Assembly: GCA_040772065.1 (NCBI GenBank)
Contig: JAXGYX010000001.1
Location: forward strand, 1,674,001 to 1,738,000
Length of the DNA: 64,000 nucleotides
From: JAXGYX01 sp040772065
GTDB taxonomy: Bacteria > Bacillota > Clostridia > Saccharofermentanales > Fastidiosipilaceae
Reading direction: 5' to 3'
Of this stretch, positions 35,474 through 43,887 are shown piece after piece. Under the pieces are notes generated by a model that had not been told where the DNA came from, searched no databases, and saw only the letters and a program-made list of their open reading frames with translations. The position numbers were made by a program, and so were the translations under genes. Each line of letters begins with the position of its first letter. The stretch's first letter is position 1.

Positions 35474-35912
35474 GGGGGTGCGGACATATTTTTGGATATT
35501 TTAGGCCGATTGTGCTAACCGCCGACGATACTCGAATGGGCTTAGCCAGCCAAGCGATTGCTTGATTCTTTCCTCATTGTACCAGTGAATATACCGGTCT
35601 AGTTGATCGATAACAGCTTCAATGGTCACGCCCAGCCAATTCCTTCCATAGAAAAACTCAATCTTGAGGCGACCGAAGAAACCCTTACAGGCAGCGTTAT
35701 CAGGTGAACAGCCCTTATTGGACATGGATCTTGACAGCTGCGCTCTTCCATTAGTTGAATCCATCTGGTCCAGCGGTAGTGGCTTCCACGGTCGGAATGG
35801 ATCAATGGACACTCATCAGGATCGAGTGTGTCGATTGTAGCTGTCAGCATGGAGTTAGCCAGCTCGGCTGAGCGGGTCTCCTGATACTTATCTGGCTTGG
35901 TTTGCGCAGTCA
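35474..35912 (-). pseudogene. IS3-family OrfB fragment (third IS3 relative)
   Basis: The minus strand encodes the C-terminal integrase part of a different IS3-type transposase. Segments IHSDRGSHYRW and SMSNKGCSPDNAACKGFFGRLKIEFFYGRNW, then HWYNEERIKQSLGWLSPFEYRRRLA, fall in two frames separated by a frameshift near 35740. A terminal repeat GGGGGTGCGGACA at 35474 resembles that of the complete element at 56062. The 5' two thirds are missing. Relic. Confidence 0.8.
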
Positions 35913-35934
35913 GCTGTAATAGTTAACTACTACG

Positions 35935-36193
35935 GGGCAGCTCCAGTGTCTTCAGCAGGTGATTTGGAGATGCTTCCCTGGTCCCTCTGATAATATCAAC
36001 TTGTCTCTTTGTCGTGCTTGGCATAGCCCAGATCAGTTTCCAGCTCTGCCTCCATCATCGTCTCGATCGTGCCACCAACGAGATCTTTTAGAGCATCTTT
36101 AATGTCGTCAGTTCTCTGGATGTCGTAGGCTTCTATGAATCCCTGTAGCCACCCTTACGGTAGTCGGTCCGATTTTCGTTCGCGTCTGGCCAT
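35935..36193 (-). pseudogene. IS256-family transposase N-terminal remnant
   Basis: Starting from ATG 36191-36193 the minus strand reads MARRERKSDRLP, a stop, and then IEAYDIQRTDDIKDALKDL followed by VGGTIETMMEAELETDLGY. This is the N-terminal signature of IS256-type (mutator) transposases. Two in-frame stops and loss of the rest show decay. It abuts the IS3 fragment. Confidence 0.75.
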
Positions 36194-36271
36194 TGTTCTG
36201 TCCTCCAACTCTATTTTACCAGCTGATGGACTTACACAAAGATACTTATACTCTCATGCCCACTCATGAAA

Positions 36272-36309
36272 GAGGACAGTTTCGCACACAAATGCGGAAC
36301 TGTCCCCTC
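36272..36309. terminator. Inverted repeat downstream of iolG
   Basis: A near-perfect 15-bp inverted repeat (36272-36286 with 36293-36309) with a 6-nt loop lies about 33 bp past the iolG stop. It may terminate the iolG transcript or be the end of the decayed insertion sequence; there is only a weak T-tract. Confidence 0.5.
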
Positions 36310-36341
36310 AGGAAATATAATAAAAATTGCTTGATTGTCTT

Positions 36342-37346
36342 TTATTCGTTCTCAATCAAGACTTTTTGTCCAGTCAAGTGTGATTCTGTCGCTGCCAGCG
36401 CAAGTTTGAGACCGATATAGCCATCGAAAGCATTTACTTTCGAAGCTTCACCGTTACGTACTGAATCAACAAAGGCTTGAATTTCTAGTTCATATGCATC
36501 TTTAAAACGATCTAGAACCCAATTTGACATATCGACTGTAATCTTCTCATCACCAACTAAAGTATATGGCGTTAGTTGGTTTTGGCCGACAAATATGCTT
36601 GATTTTTTACAAACAACTTCAGTTCTCACATCATAAACATTGCAGGCATTGCGTGATATCTCAATCATCCCTAAATTGCCATTGGCAAACTTCAGCAATA
36701 TCTGCCCATCATCAACATCATTCAGCTCTTTAAGATACTCATGTTTTAATACGGCACCTTGCGCATAGATTTCAACAATTTCCGATCCCATCAACCAGCG
36801 CGCCACATCCAAATCATGGATGGCCATATCTACAAACAATCCTCCTGACATGGGAACATATTCCGGAGGTGGTCCGTTCGGATCACGTTGACAATCATGC
36901 AGGTAGAGAGGATCACCGATCTCGCCAGACACAATCAGTTCTTTGGCCTTCGTGTGTCCCGGATCAAAGCGTCGCATATATCCAATTTGGATAAAGTGAT
37001 TTCGCTCTTGAACCATATCAAGAATTATTTTTGCTTCTTCAAGTGTATAGGTAATTGGTTTTTCACAAAAGATCGGTAAACCAATCTCAATCAGTTCTTT
37101 CAAAATTTCGAAATGAGTCTGCGTTGGAGTGGCAACCACCACAGCGTCCAGCTCTACTTCTTTCAACATATCTCTATAATCAGAAAATGCGCTGACCTTA
37201 AAATCATTCTGTGCTCGTTTTAGAGTCTTTTCTGAAGGATCAGCAATGCCTACTAATTCCGCGCCAATCGCTTTTCTAATATTGGCCGCATGTTGGTAGC
37301 CCAACCTACCCAAACCAATGACGCCAACTCTTAAATCTTTTTCCAT
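36342..37346 (-). CDS. iolG: Inositol 2-dehydrogenase (IolG-like), Gfo/Idh/MocA family
   Basis: This 334-residue enzyme has the length typical of IolG. The Rossmann motif is GVIGLGRLGYQHAANI, the family Glu-Lys-Pro is FCEKPITYTLEEA, and the catalytic-domain motif is DMAIHDLDVARWLMG with Asp and His. IQIGYMRRFDPGHTKAKE is characteristic of myo-/scyllo-inositol dehydrogenases. It should convert myo-inositol to scyllo-inosose with NAD. It lies 95 bp after the importer receptor gene, at the end of the importer operon, and close to iolI, which supports the assignment. Confidence 0.85.
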   Translation of the reverse strand: MEKDLRVGVIGLGRLGYQHAANIRKAIGAELVGIADPSEKTLKRAQNDFKVSAFSDYRDMLKEVELDAVVVATPTQTHFEILKELIEIGLPIFCEKPITYTLEEAKIILDMVQERNHFIQIGYMRRFDPGHTKAKELIVSGEIGDPLYLHDCQRDPNGPPPEYVPMSGGLFVDMAIHDLDVARWLMGSEIVEIYAQGAVLKHEYLKELNDVDDGQILLKFANGNLGMIEISRNACNVYDVRTEVVCKKSSIFVGQNQLTPYTLVGDEKITVDMSNWVLDRFKDAYELEIQAFVDSVRNGEASKVNAFDGYIGLKLALAATESHLTGQKVLIENE

Positions 37347-37441
37347 TCTTTTTCTCCAAGTAACCTTTCGCTTTCATCAAGGATCTATCAGTTTTAGGGT
37401 AATGGAGAACTCGCTAGTGAATTCTCCATTTTCCTCATCTC

Positions 37442-38503
37442 TTATTGACCAGCTTCTGCCATGCGTGTATCGATATCAGCAGAGAACTCTTCAATATTGT
37501 CGGAATCCACAATAATAAAGCCGTTTGCGATATTTTTATCTACAGTCTTACCTTCGATCAATTCAATCGCTGTTTTTACACCTAAATAACCTTCATCTAT
37601 CGGTTTTTGTGCCAACGAAGCGGTTAATTCACCGGCTTTTATAGAGTCGAGGGCACCAAATGAACCATCAAATCCCATTGTCATGACTTCATCTTCTAAT
37701 TGCTTACCTTTGATGGCTTGATATGCGCCCAACGCCATCTCGTCATTAGTACAATAAACAGCTTTTACGTCAGGATGGCTTTGCAGAATATTCTCCATAA
37801 CATTGACCGCTTTGCCACGATCTGAATCGGCAGGTTGCACTGCGACAACGTCCATGCCCGCTTCATTAAAAGCTTCTTCGGCTCCATCGGCTCTTAAATC
37901 ATGTGAGGTTTGACCAACCAGGCCACGAATAATCGCAACTTTATCTCCCGGTTGCAACTGGTTCGCTAAATACTCACCAGCAGATTTTCCCGCTTCGCGG
38001 TTATCTGTACCGATAAAAGAGTCATACAAAGAGGTGTCGTCAGTATCAAGAATCGCATCAATCAAAACAACTGGAACCCCTTCATCCTTTGCGTATTCAG
38101 TTGCCTTAACAAGGACTTTTGGCTCATTCGGAGCCAATACGATCGCCGCAACTTTGTTATTCACAGCGTCTTGCACCATATTGGACTGACCAACTGAATC
38201 TGACTCTGAGTTGGGTCCAACAACAGTGACGTCATAACCAAACTCGTTTCCTGCCAGTGTCGCGCCAGCTTCAACCATATGCCAATAGTCACTGTTAGCT
38301 GCCATCAAAATAACAGATATCTTTTTGTTTCCAGAGGGTATTTCCGCAGCAGTTGTTTTATCAGCCGCTTCAGTGGTTTCACCCGATGCCTCTGTTTGAG
38401 CCGTTGTTTTTTCCGTATCTGCCGACTTGCCACAGGCACTAATTCCAATTAACAAAAACGTAGCAGCAATCAGTCCAGATAATATTCTTTTACTCAATTT
38501 CAT
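37442..38503 (-). CDS. Sugar/polyol ABC transporter substrate-binding lipoprotein (RbsB-like)
   Basis: This CUT2-type receptor has 353 residues. The lipoprotein signal ends in LIGISACGKS (Cys24), followed by a Thr/Glu/Ala-rich linker to about residue 58. The binding domain begins KKISVILMAANSDYWHMVEAGA and includes KAVYCTNDEMALGAYQAI and VMTMGFDGSFGALDSIK. Family 4 (Peripla_BP_4). With iolG downstream and iolI nearby, an inositol receptor is the best guess. AGGTG precedes the ATG. Confidence 0.87.
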   Translation of the reverse strand: MKLSKRILSGLIAATFLLIGISACGKSADTEKTTAQTEASGETTEAADKTTAAEIPSGNKKISVILMAANSDYWHMVEAGATLAGNEFGYDVTVVGPNSESDSVGQSNMVQDAVNNKVAAIVLAPNEPKVLVKATEYAKDEGVPVVLIDAILDTDDTSLYDSFIGTDNREAGKSAGEYLANQLQPGDKVAIIRGLVGQTSHDLRADGAEEAFNEAGMDVVAVQPADSDRGKAVNVMENILQSHPDVKAVYCTNDEMALGAYQAIKGKQLEDEVMTMGFDGSFGALDSIKAGELTASLAQKPIDEGYLGVKTAIELIEGKTVDKNIANGFIIVDSDNIEEFSADIDTRMAEAGQ

Positions 38504-38602
38504 AATTCACCTCCATGTAAAACAGTATCCAAAATAATATTTTTGATCCCAATTTTTTCTGTGCGCCACCACCTTTCCTACTCCTACACTTGATAGCGTT
38601 AA

Positions 38603-39646
38603 TTAACTATTTTCAGTGAGTTGTGGATTTTTTTGTTTTCTCTTCACTCCGGAAAAAGCTCCACTCCTTATTACATCAATAAATACAGCAACTATAATAA
38701 CAGCGCCAATAACAACAGTTTGAATATCAGCATTAACGTTCAATAGGTTGAGACCATTACGCAAAACTGCAATAAGCAATACACCGGACAGCGTACCTGA
38801 CACAGTACCTTTTCCACCGAAGAAACTTGTCCCACCAATAATTACTGAGGCGATTGCGTCATTTTCAAGTAATAATCCTGAAAGTGGATATGCAGAATCA
38901 GTTCTACCAGCTAGAATAATGCCACCCATCGCAGCCGTGATCCCGCTGATCACGTAGACAATGGTACGAACAAAATTGACATTGATCCCCGATAGTTTAG
39001 CTGTTTCAATATTTCCACCAACTGCATAGATATGCCGACCCAAAGGTGTATAGTTAAGGAAAATAGCAAAAATCGCAAACATAATGAGCATCAAAACAAA
39101 GCTGACTGGAATTTTGCCCAAAAAAGAAGCTCGATTATTACTTAAAAATCCACTGCCCGCCCAAGTAATGATAAGAGGAAGACCGGCAATTGGAGTTGCA
39201 CCGGTTATTACAAGACTCAATCCTTTGAAGATATTCTGCGTACCCATAGTGGAAATAAATGGATGCGGAAGTTTGCAAGCAGTTAACAGCAATCCATTAA
39301 TGAGTCCTAGGAATGCTCCAACAACAATCGCCATCAATAGAGAAATTAAGGGATGCACGCCCAGCTTCACAGCCAATGTGGCCATTACCACGGAGGAAAG
39401 GGTCATCGTAAAACCAACAGAAAGATCAATTCCCGCGGTCAGGATACACACCATCATTCCGAGAGCCAAGAAACCACTATACGAAGCTTGTCCAGCAACA
39501 CTTAAGAGGTTACTTACAGTAAGAAAATTCGGGTTGGCTATGGCAAGAAACACACACATCAACACCAACGCCACTACCGGTCCCGCTTTACCGACAGCCT
39601 GTTTAATCGATTCAAGTTTGGTCTTTTTCTCAAGATTATTGGTCAC
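38603..39646 (-). CDS. Sugar/polyol ABC transporter permease (RbsC-like)
   Basis: This 347-residue CUT2 permease has about eight to ten helices. The motif GFLALGMMVCILTAGIDLSVGFTMTLSSVV is typical, and GGIILAGRTDSAYPLSGLLLENDAIASVIIGGTSFFGGKGTVSGT is the conserved C-terminal part. It starts at GTG behind AGGAGG and overlaps the ATPase gene by 11 bp. Confidence 0.9.
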   Translation of the reverse strand: MTNNLEKKTKLESIKQAVGKAGPVVALVLMCVFLAIANPNFLTVSNLLSVAGQASYSGFLALGMMVCILTAGIDLSVGFTMTLSSVVMATLAVKLGVHPLISLLMAIVVGAFLGLINGLLLTACKLPHPFISTMGTQNIFKGLSLVITGATPIAGLPLIITWAGSGFLSNNRASFLGKIPVSFVLMLIMFAIFAIFLNYTPLGRHIYAVGGNIETAKLSGINVNFVRTIVYVISGITAAMGGIILAGRTDSAYPLSGLLLENDAIASVIIGGTSFFGGKGTVSGTLSGVLLIAVLRNGLNLLNVNADIQTVVIGAVIIVAVFIDVIRSGAFSGVKRKQKNPQLTENS

Positions 39647-41147
39647 TTTGTCTTCCTCCTGTTGCCAATGTCAAAATCTTTTCTTGATCTAAATCAGAGT
39701 CGTTATCTAAAACACCTGTTAATTCACCTGAGTAAATAGTCATTACTCTATCACTCATACCAATTATTTCTTCAATTTCTGAAGAGACCATTATAATTGA
39801 GTCACCACGTTCTAAAATAGAGTTCATAATATTGTAGATTTCAATTTTTCCGCCGACATCAACACCTTTGGTTGGCTCGTCAAATATGAAAATGCGACCA
39901 TTTGTAAGCAACCATTTCAAAATTACAATTTTCTGTTGATTCCCACCTGAAAAATTCCGAACTTCTTTGTCAAGTTGCATAGGACGAAGATCAAGTTTCG
40001 TTGCAACATCTTTTACTGCGGTATAGCATTTCTTATTATCAATTAAGCGCAAGGAATTTTTATAGTTATCAAAATTTACAACTGTACAATTAGTTACAAC
40101 ATCGTGAATTAAGAACAAACCATCTTCTTTGCGATTTTCGGAGATTAAAACTATCTTCTGTTTGATAGCATCTCTCGTATTATTAATACTTACCGGTTTT
40201 CCATCGATAGATATTTCTCCATCGATTAACGGATCCGCACCAAAAATTGCGCGTACCAACTCAGTTCTTCCCGCTCCAATAAGACCAAAAATGCCTAGCA
40301 GTTCACCGCGATGTAAGTCAAAACTAATCCCTTCAAATTTTTCGCCTGTCAAATTCTTACATGACATAAGGGGTTCACCAATGTTTGACGTTCTCGGAGG
40401 ATATTTTTCAGCCAAACTTCTACCGACCATCATCTTGATGATCGAAGCCTCAGACAGTCCCTCCACTTGAAGCGTCTCGCCTGAGTTTTTGCCGTCTTTT
40501 AAAACAGTCACTCGATCGCCAACTTGTTGACCTTCAGCTAGCTTGTGTGTCACAAATAGTATTGAAACACCATTCTTCTTTACTTCAATCATCAACTCAA
40601 GTAGCGAATCGATTTCCGTACTGCTCAGACTGGAAGTAGGTTCATCCATAATTAATAGCTTCGCTTTTCTAGACAAAGCTTTCGCTATTTCAACCAATTG
40701 TTTTTGACCAACCCCCAATGCCGACATTGGTAGGTCAACATCAATTCCTTCCAGGCCTACTCGCTTCAAAGATTCTAGAGCAAGGCGGCGCTCCGTTTTC
40801 CAGTCAATAAAACCGTTCTTTTTAATCTCATTTCCGAGAAACATGTTCTCGGTCACGCTTAAACACGCAACATTGCTTAATTCTTGATAAATAACCGCAA
40901 TACCATGTTTATAAGCATCCTGAACCGAGTTGACGTGCAATGGTTCGCCTTTCCAATACATCTCTCCTTCATCGGGCTTATTGATGCCAACGATAGTTTT
41001 AATCAACGTGGACTTTCCAGCCCCGTTTTCTCCCAACAATAAATGGATCTCACCTTCCGCAATGGAGAAATTAACTTTATTTAAAGCTATTACTCCTGGA
41101 AATTTCTTTGTCACACCTTTCATTTCAAACAACGGTAAACCACTCAT
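39636..41147 (-). CDS. Sugar/polyol ABC transporter ATPase with two ABC domains (RbsA/MglA-like)
   Basis: This 503-residue protein has Walker A GENGAGKSTLIKTI, signature ALGVGQKQLVEIA and Walker B LLIMDEPTSSLS in domain 1. Domain 2 has the degenerate GLIGAGRTELVRAI, signature FSGGNQQKI and Walker B FIFDEPTKGVDVG. First gene of the importer operon. Its ribosome site (GAGAGAAAG) is weak, and an IS6-like element is inserted 24 bp upstream of the ATG, so native transcription must be interrupted or replaced. Confidence 0.9.
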   Translation of the reverse strand: MSGLPLFEMKGVTKKFPGVIALNKVNFSIAEGEIHLLLGENGAGKSTLIKTIVGINKPDEGEMYWKGEPLHVNSVQDAYKHGIAVIYQELSNVACLSVTENMFLGNEIKKNGFIDWKTERRLALESLKRVGLEGIDVDLPMSALGVGQKQLVEIAKALSRKAKLLIMDEPTSSLSSTEIDSLLELMIEVKKNGVSILFVTHKLAEGQQVGDRVTVLKDGKNSGETLQVEGLSEASIIKMMVGRSLAEKYPPRTSNIGEPLMSCKNLTGEKFEGISFDLHRGELLGIFGLIGAGRTELVRAIFGADPLIDGEISIDGKPVSINNTRDAIKQKIVLISENRKEDGLFLIHDVVTNCTVVNFDNYKNSLRLIDNKKCYTAVKDVATKLDLRPMQLDKEVRNFSGGNQQKIVILKWLLTNGRIFIFDEPTKGVDVGGKIEIYNIMNSILERGDSIIMVSSEIEEIIGMSDRVMTIYSGELTGVLDNDSDLDQEKILTLATGGRQSDQ

Positions 41148-41171
41148 TTACTTTCTCTCTTTCGCTTTGTA

Positions 41172-42518
41172 GCTTCTGTTAACTTAATAAAAAAAAGAGA
41201 TCTGAAATGCCTTTGGTACAATAGTTTCACCACAAAACAGGTACCTCCCTAAGGAAAGGAGCAAATCAGATCTCATGAAAAGTATACCATCTAATCTAAC
41301 TTGTCCCCGCTGTTTCTCTAAAAGCCTTTACCACTTCGGTAAAGATAAAAAAGGTAATCAGAAGTTCCAGTGTCGCAATTGCATGAGACAATGGGCACCT
41401 GCCAGTAAGAATAAGAAGGAAGATTTTCAAAGAAAGTACCCTCCTTGTCCTAAGTGTGGTAGGGCTAGCTTCCTGCACCATGACTACAAGCTGTATTCCA
41501 ACTTTCGTTGTGGAGACAAGAAGTGTTACCACTCTTTCTTTGTTGTAAAGCTGGTTGAAATTCCATCCTGCTCGTCTAAAGTTATTCCGCTAGAGCAGTT
41601 CACAATGAAACGAATGCGTCATCCTTTCCATCTTGTTCTAACGGCTCTCATCCATTACTTTATTGGCAATTCCACCTTGAGAAAGGTTTCTGAAACACTT
41701 CGACTCGCACACAACATTGAGGTGTCTCATGTCACAATCTCTAAGTGGTGTAAACGCTTCGCGCCTGCTCTCCTAGCGGCAGCTGAACCTTACAAGAAGC
41801 AGATCAACCTAGCTGACTCTGACGAATGGCATTTTGACGAAACCTACGTGAAGATCAAGGGCAAATGGTATTATCTCTGGCTTGCCATGGATTCTGAAAC
41901 AAGGATGATTCTGGACTTTCATCTGTCACCAACCAGAGATACTACGTCCGCCTACTCTCTCATTCACAGCTGTCAGGAGCAGTTTGGCAATCCACAAAGC
42001 ATGTTCGTCACAGACAGATATCCCGCTTACCAAAGAGCGTTCGATCACCTTGCTCCCTGTGTTGAGCACCAGCTCGTCGAAGCGTTCTCTGATGATATTT
42101 CCAACAATGTCATGGAAGCGTTTAATGGCCAGTTTAAGGCTTGGTATAAGGCTAAAAGAGGCTTTGACTCTTTTGAGTCTGCTAACATCCTGATTGCGCT
42201 TTATATCTTCTTTTACAACTACATCAGACCGCACCAATCTCTCTTCAACTGGACTCCAGCTCAGGTTGCCGGGGCACAGTACCAAGAAAAACAAAGGAGA
42301 GCCTGTCTTCTGATTGCTTAGGCATATTCAGTTCTCAAAGTTCAATTGAATCTCTTTCGAGATTTCTTTCGCATGTCCGGATTTTATTCTTTCGCTTTCC
42401 TTACATGCTTTCTTTGTGCTATCTTCTTTTCAACTGGTGAATCCTTAAGTTTCTTCTGAATCTTTGTTCGCCAATTGCATTTCAGATCTCTTGTCTCTCA
42501 TCTTTAATTAACAGAGCC
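41172..42518 (+). mobile_element. IS6-superfamily insertion sequence, complete
   Basis: The element is 1347 bp long. Its ends match GGCTCTGTTAA (right, reverse complement of 42508-42518) and GCTTCTGTTAA (left, 41172-41182), plus an inner inverted repeat AGATCTGAAATGC on both sides (41198-41210 and 42477-42489). The same 8 bp, GCTTTGTA, flank it at 41164-41171 and 42519-42526: an intact target duplication of the size expected for IS6. It carries one transposase gene. Inserted upstream of the ABC importer ATPase gene, in opposite orientation. Confidence 0.92.
41275..42321 (+). CDS. IS6/IS240-like DDE transposase with N-terminal zinc ribbons
   Basis: This 348-residue transposase has two CxxC pairs at the N-terminus (CPRC...CRNC and CPKC...CGDKKC), i.e. 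one or two zinc ribbons. A helix-turn-helix region and the catalytic core follow: WHFDETYVKIKGKWYYLWLAMDSETR (first Asp), MFVTDRYPAYQRAF (second Asp) and NNVMEAFNGQFKAWYKAKRGF (Glu). The core is of IS6/IS240 type, but classical IS6 proteins are about 230 residues, so the zinc-ribbon extension is notable. The frame is intact; probably active. Confidence 0.9.
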   Translation: MKSIPSNLTCPRCFSKSLYHFGKDKKGNQKFQCRNCMRQWAPASKNKKEDFQRKYPPCPKCGRASFLHHDYKLYSNFRCGDKKCYHSFFVVKLVEIPSCSSKVIPLEQFTMKRMRHPFHLVLTALIHYFIGNSTLRKVSETLRLAHNIEVSHVTISKWCKRFAPALLAAAEPYKKQINLADSDEWHFDETYVKIKGKWYYLWLAMDSETRMILDFHLSPTRDTTSAYSLIHSCQEQFGNPQSMFVTDRYPAYQRAFDHLAPCVEHQLVEAFSDDISNNVMEAFNGQFKAWYKAKRGFDSFESANILIALYIFFYNYIRPHQSLFNWTPAQVAGAQYQEKQRRACLLIA

Positions 42519-42759
42519 GCTTTGTACATACGTATCTCGCTACTTTCATAAATATTCAAATACACTTATCAGAAAAAAATGGAATTAATTTGATTCTGTA
42601 AGTCCAACTGTTGTTAGAATGCCAGGATTATGTATCCATAACTATAGTTTTATTGTTCTTTTAGAACAAATTGTAGTTTGGGTTATCGCAATATTGCTAT
42701 TATTTGCGATTTACAGCAGATTTTTCAAAGGATGATGAAATCGTCACTCGAAGATGAAT
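42519..42759. other. Former promoter region of the polyol importer operon
   Basis: About 240 AT-rich bases lie between the right end of the IS6-like element and the galM stop, without a gene. Before the insertion this was the leader of the importer ATPase gene. A 17-bp palindrome, TTGTTCT-TTT-AGAACAA, lies at 42653-42669 and could be an operator. Confidence 0.5.
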
Positions 42760-43827
42760 TTACACCAACATTTGGGACTTGACTTTATCATCCACAATTG
42801 TGAACTGATAACGAGTATGGTGCACATAAGTATCACCAGCTTTTAAGACTGCACTCGGAAAATTATCATGGTTGGGAGCATCCGGAAATAGTTGAGTTTC
42901 CAAACATAAAGAAGGATACGCTCCCCTTGGTTTTCTTAATCTGCCAATTTCATTCGGCCCGAGGTTTTGCCCGGTGTAAACCTGTATCGCCGGCTGATCG
43001 GTAAACACACTCATAATCCTGCCGGTTTCAGCATCCATCAGTTTTCCCACCAGCCGAAACCCTTCACCATTTAAAATCAGATTATGATCGTATCCTCTTG
43101 TTTGCTTCAAATCATGATCTTCAATATCCGTCCCGATCCGTTTAGGGACACGAAAATCCAACACGGTGCCACTCACACTGCTTATTTCCCCTGTAGGAAT
43201 CAATTCATTGTCGACCGGTGTGTATTGATCGGCGTCTAAAAAAAGCAAATGATCTGTTACCCCGGGCGCGTCCGGATTCAAATTGAAATACGTGTGGTTG
43301 GAGAGATTGACAATCGTATCTGCTCCGGCTGTCGCTCGATAAATAATGTCGACGGCGTTATCATTCGTCAGACGATACTGTATTTCCACATCAAGATCAC
43401 CGGGATACTTTTCCTCCCCGTCCGGACTGTGGTATTTGAAAATCAGCGCGTCTTTTATTATCTCTCCCCGCCACACTCGCTTGTCAAATCCCATAAAACC
43501 GCCATGAAGATGATTCATTCCATCATTGGTATTCAGTTCGTAAGACTTGCCATTTAACGAGAATATCCCTTTGTCAATGCGGTTCGCGAATCTGCCGACC
43601 GTGCTCCCAAGAAAGGCTGTCCCTCTAAGATAGTCGTCGATGGAATCCATCCCCAACACAACGTCAGATATTTCCCCATGCGCATCGGCCGTCGAAAGAG
43701 CTACAATGGCGGCCCCATAGTTTGTGACCGTCATTCGGCTGCCATGTTGATTTAAAAAATGATAGTAATAGATGGACCCCTTGTCCGTCTTCTTCGCCAA
43801 TTTCCTCACAATCATCTGTTCACTCAC
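42760..43827 (-). CDS. galM: Aldose 1-epimerase
   Basis: This mutarotase interconverts alpha and beta anomers of aldoses and prepares sugars for isomerase or kinase. Motifs seen: TNYGAAIVAL, GSTVGRFANRID, NDGMNHLHGG with the active-site His, SNHTYFNLN with the second His, and LCLETQLFPDAPNH with the catalytic Glu. About 355 residues. Start uncertain: GTG 43827 follows GAGGTG; alternatives are ATG 43839 or GTG 43857. It lies 61 bp after xylB in the same direction, so it probably acts on D-xylose. Confidence 0.9.
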   Translation of the reverse strand: MSEQMIVRKLAKKTDKGSIYYYHFLNQHGSRMTVTNYGAAIVALSTADAHGEISDVVLGMDSIDDYLRGTAFLGSTVGRFANRIDKGIFSLNGKSYELNTNDGMNHLHGGFMGFDKRVWRGEIIKDALIFKYHSPDGEEKYPGDLDVEIQYRLTNDNAVDIIYRATAGADTIVNLSNHTYFNLNPDAPGVTDHLLFLDADQYTPVDNELIPTGEISSVSGTVLDFRVPKRIGTDIEDHDLKQTRGYDHNLILNGEGFRLVGKLMDAETGRIMSVFTDQPAIQVYTGQNLGPNEIGRLRKPRGAYPSLCLETQLFPDAPNHDNFPSAVLKAGDTYVHHTRYQFTIVDDKVKSQMLV

Positions 43828-43887
43828 CGCGCACCTCATCATTTCAAGCAACACCACTTGCCAGGTCCTAGGGCATCCGTCTCAATT

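Noticed and set aside
35501..35812. Stand-alone gene for a 103-residue protein
   Set aside because: It is only the C-terminal integrase piece of an IS3 OrfB with an upstream frameshift and lost N-terminus.
36272..36309. Complete MITE formed by the inverted repeat near iolG
   Set aside because: The repeat arms are separated by only 6 bases and no target duplication is visible; a hairpin terminator or an IS end is simpler.
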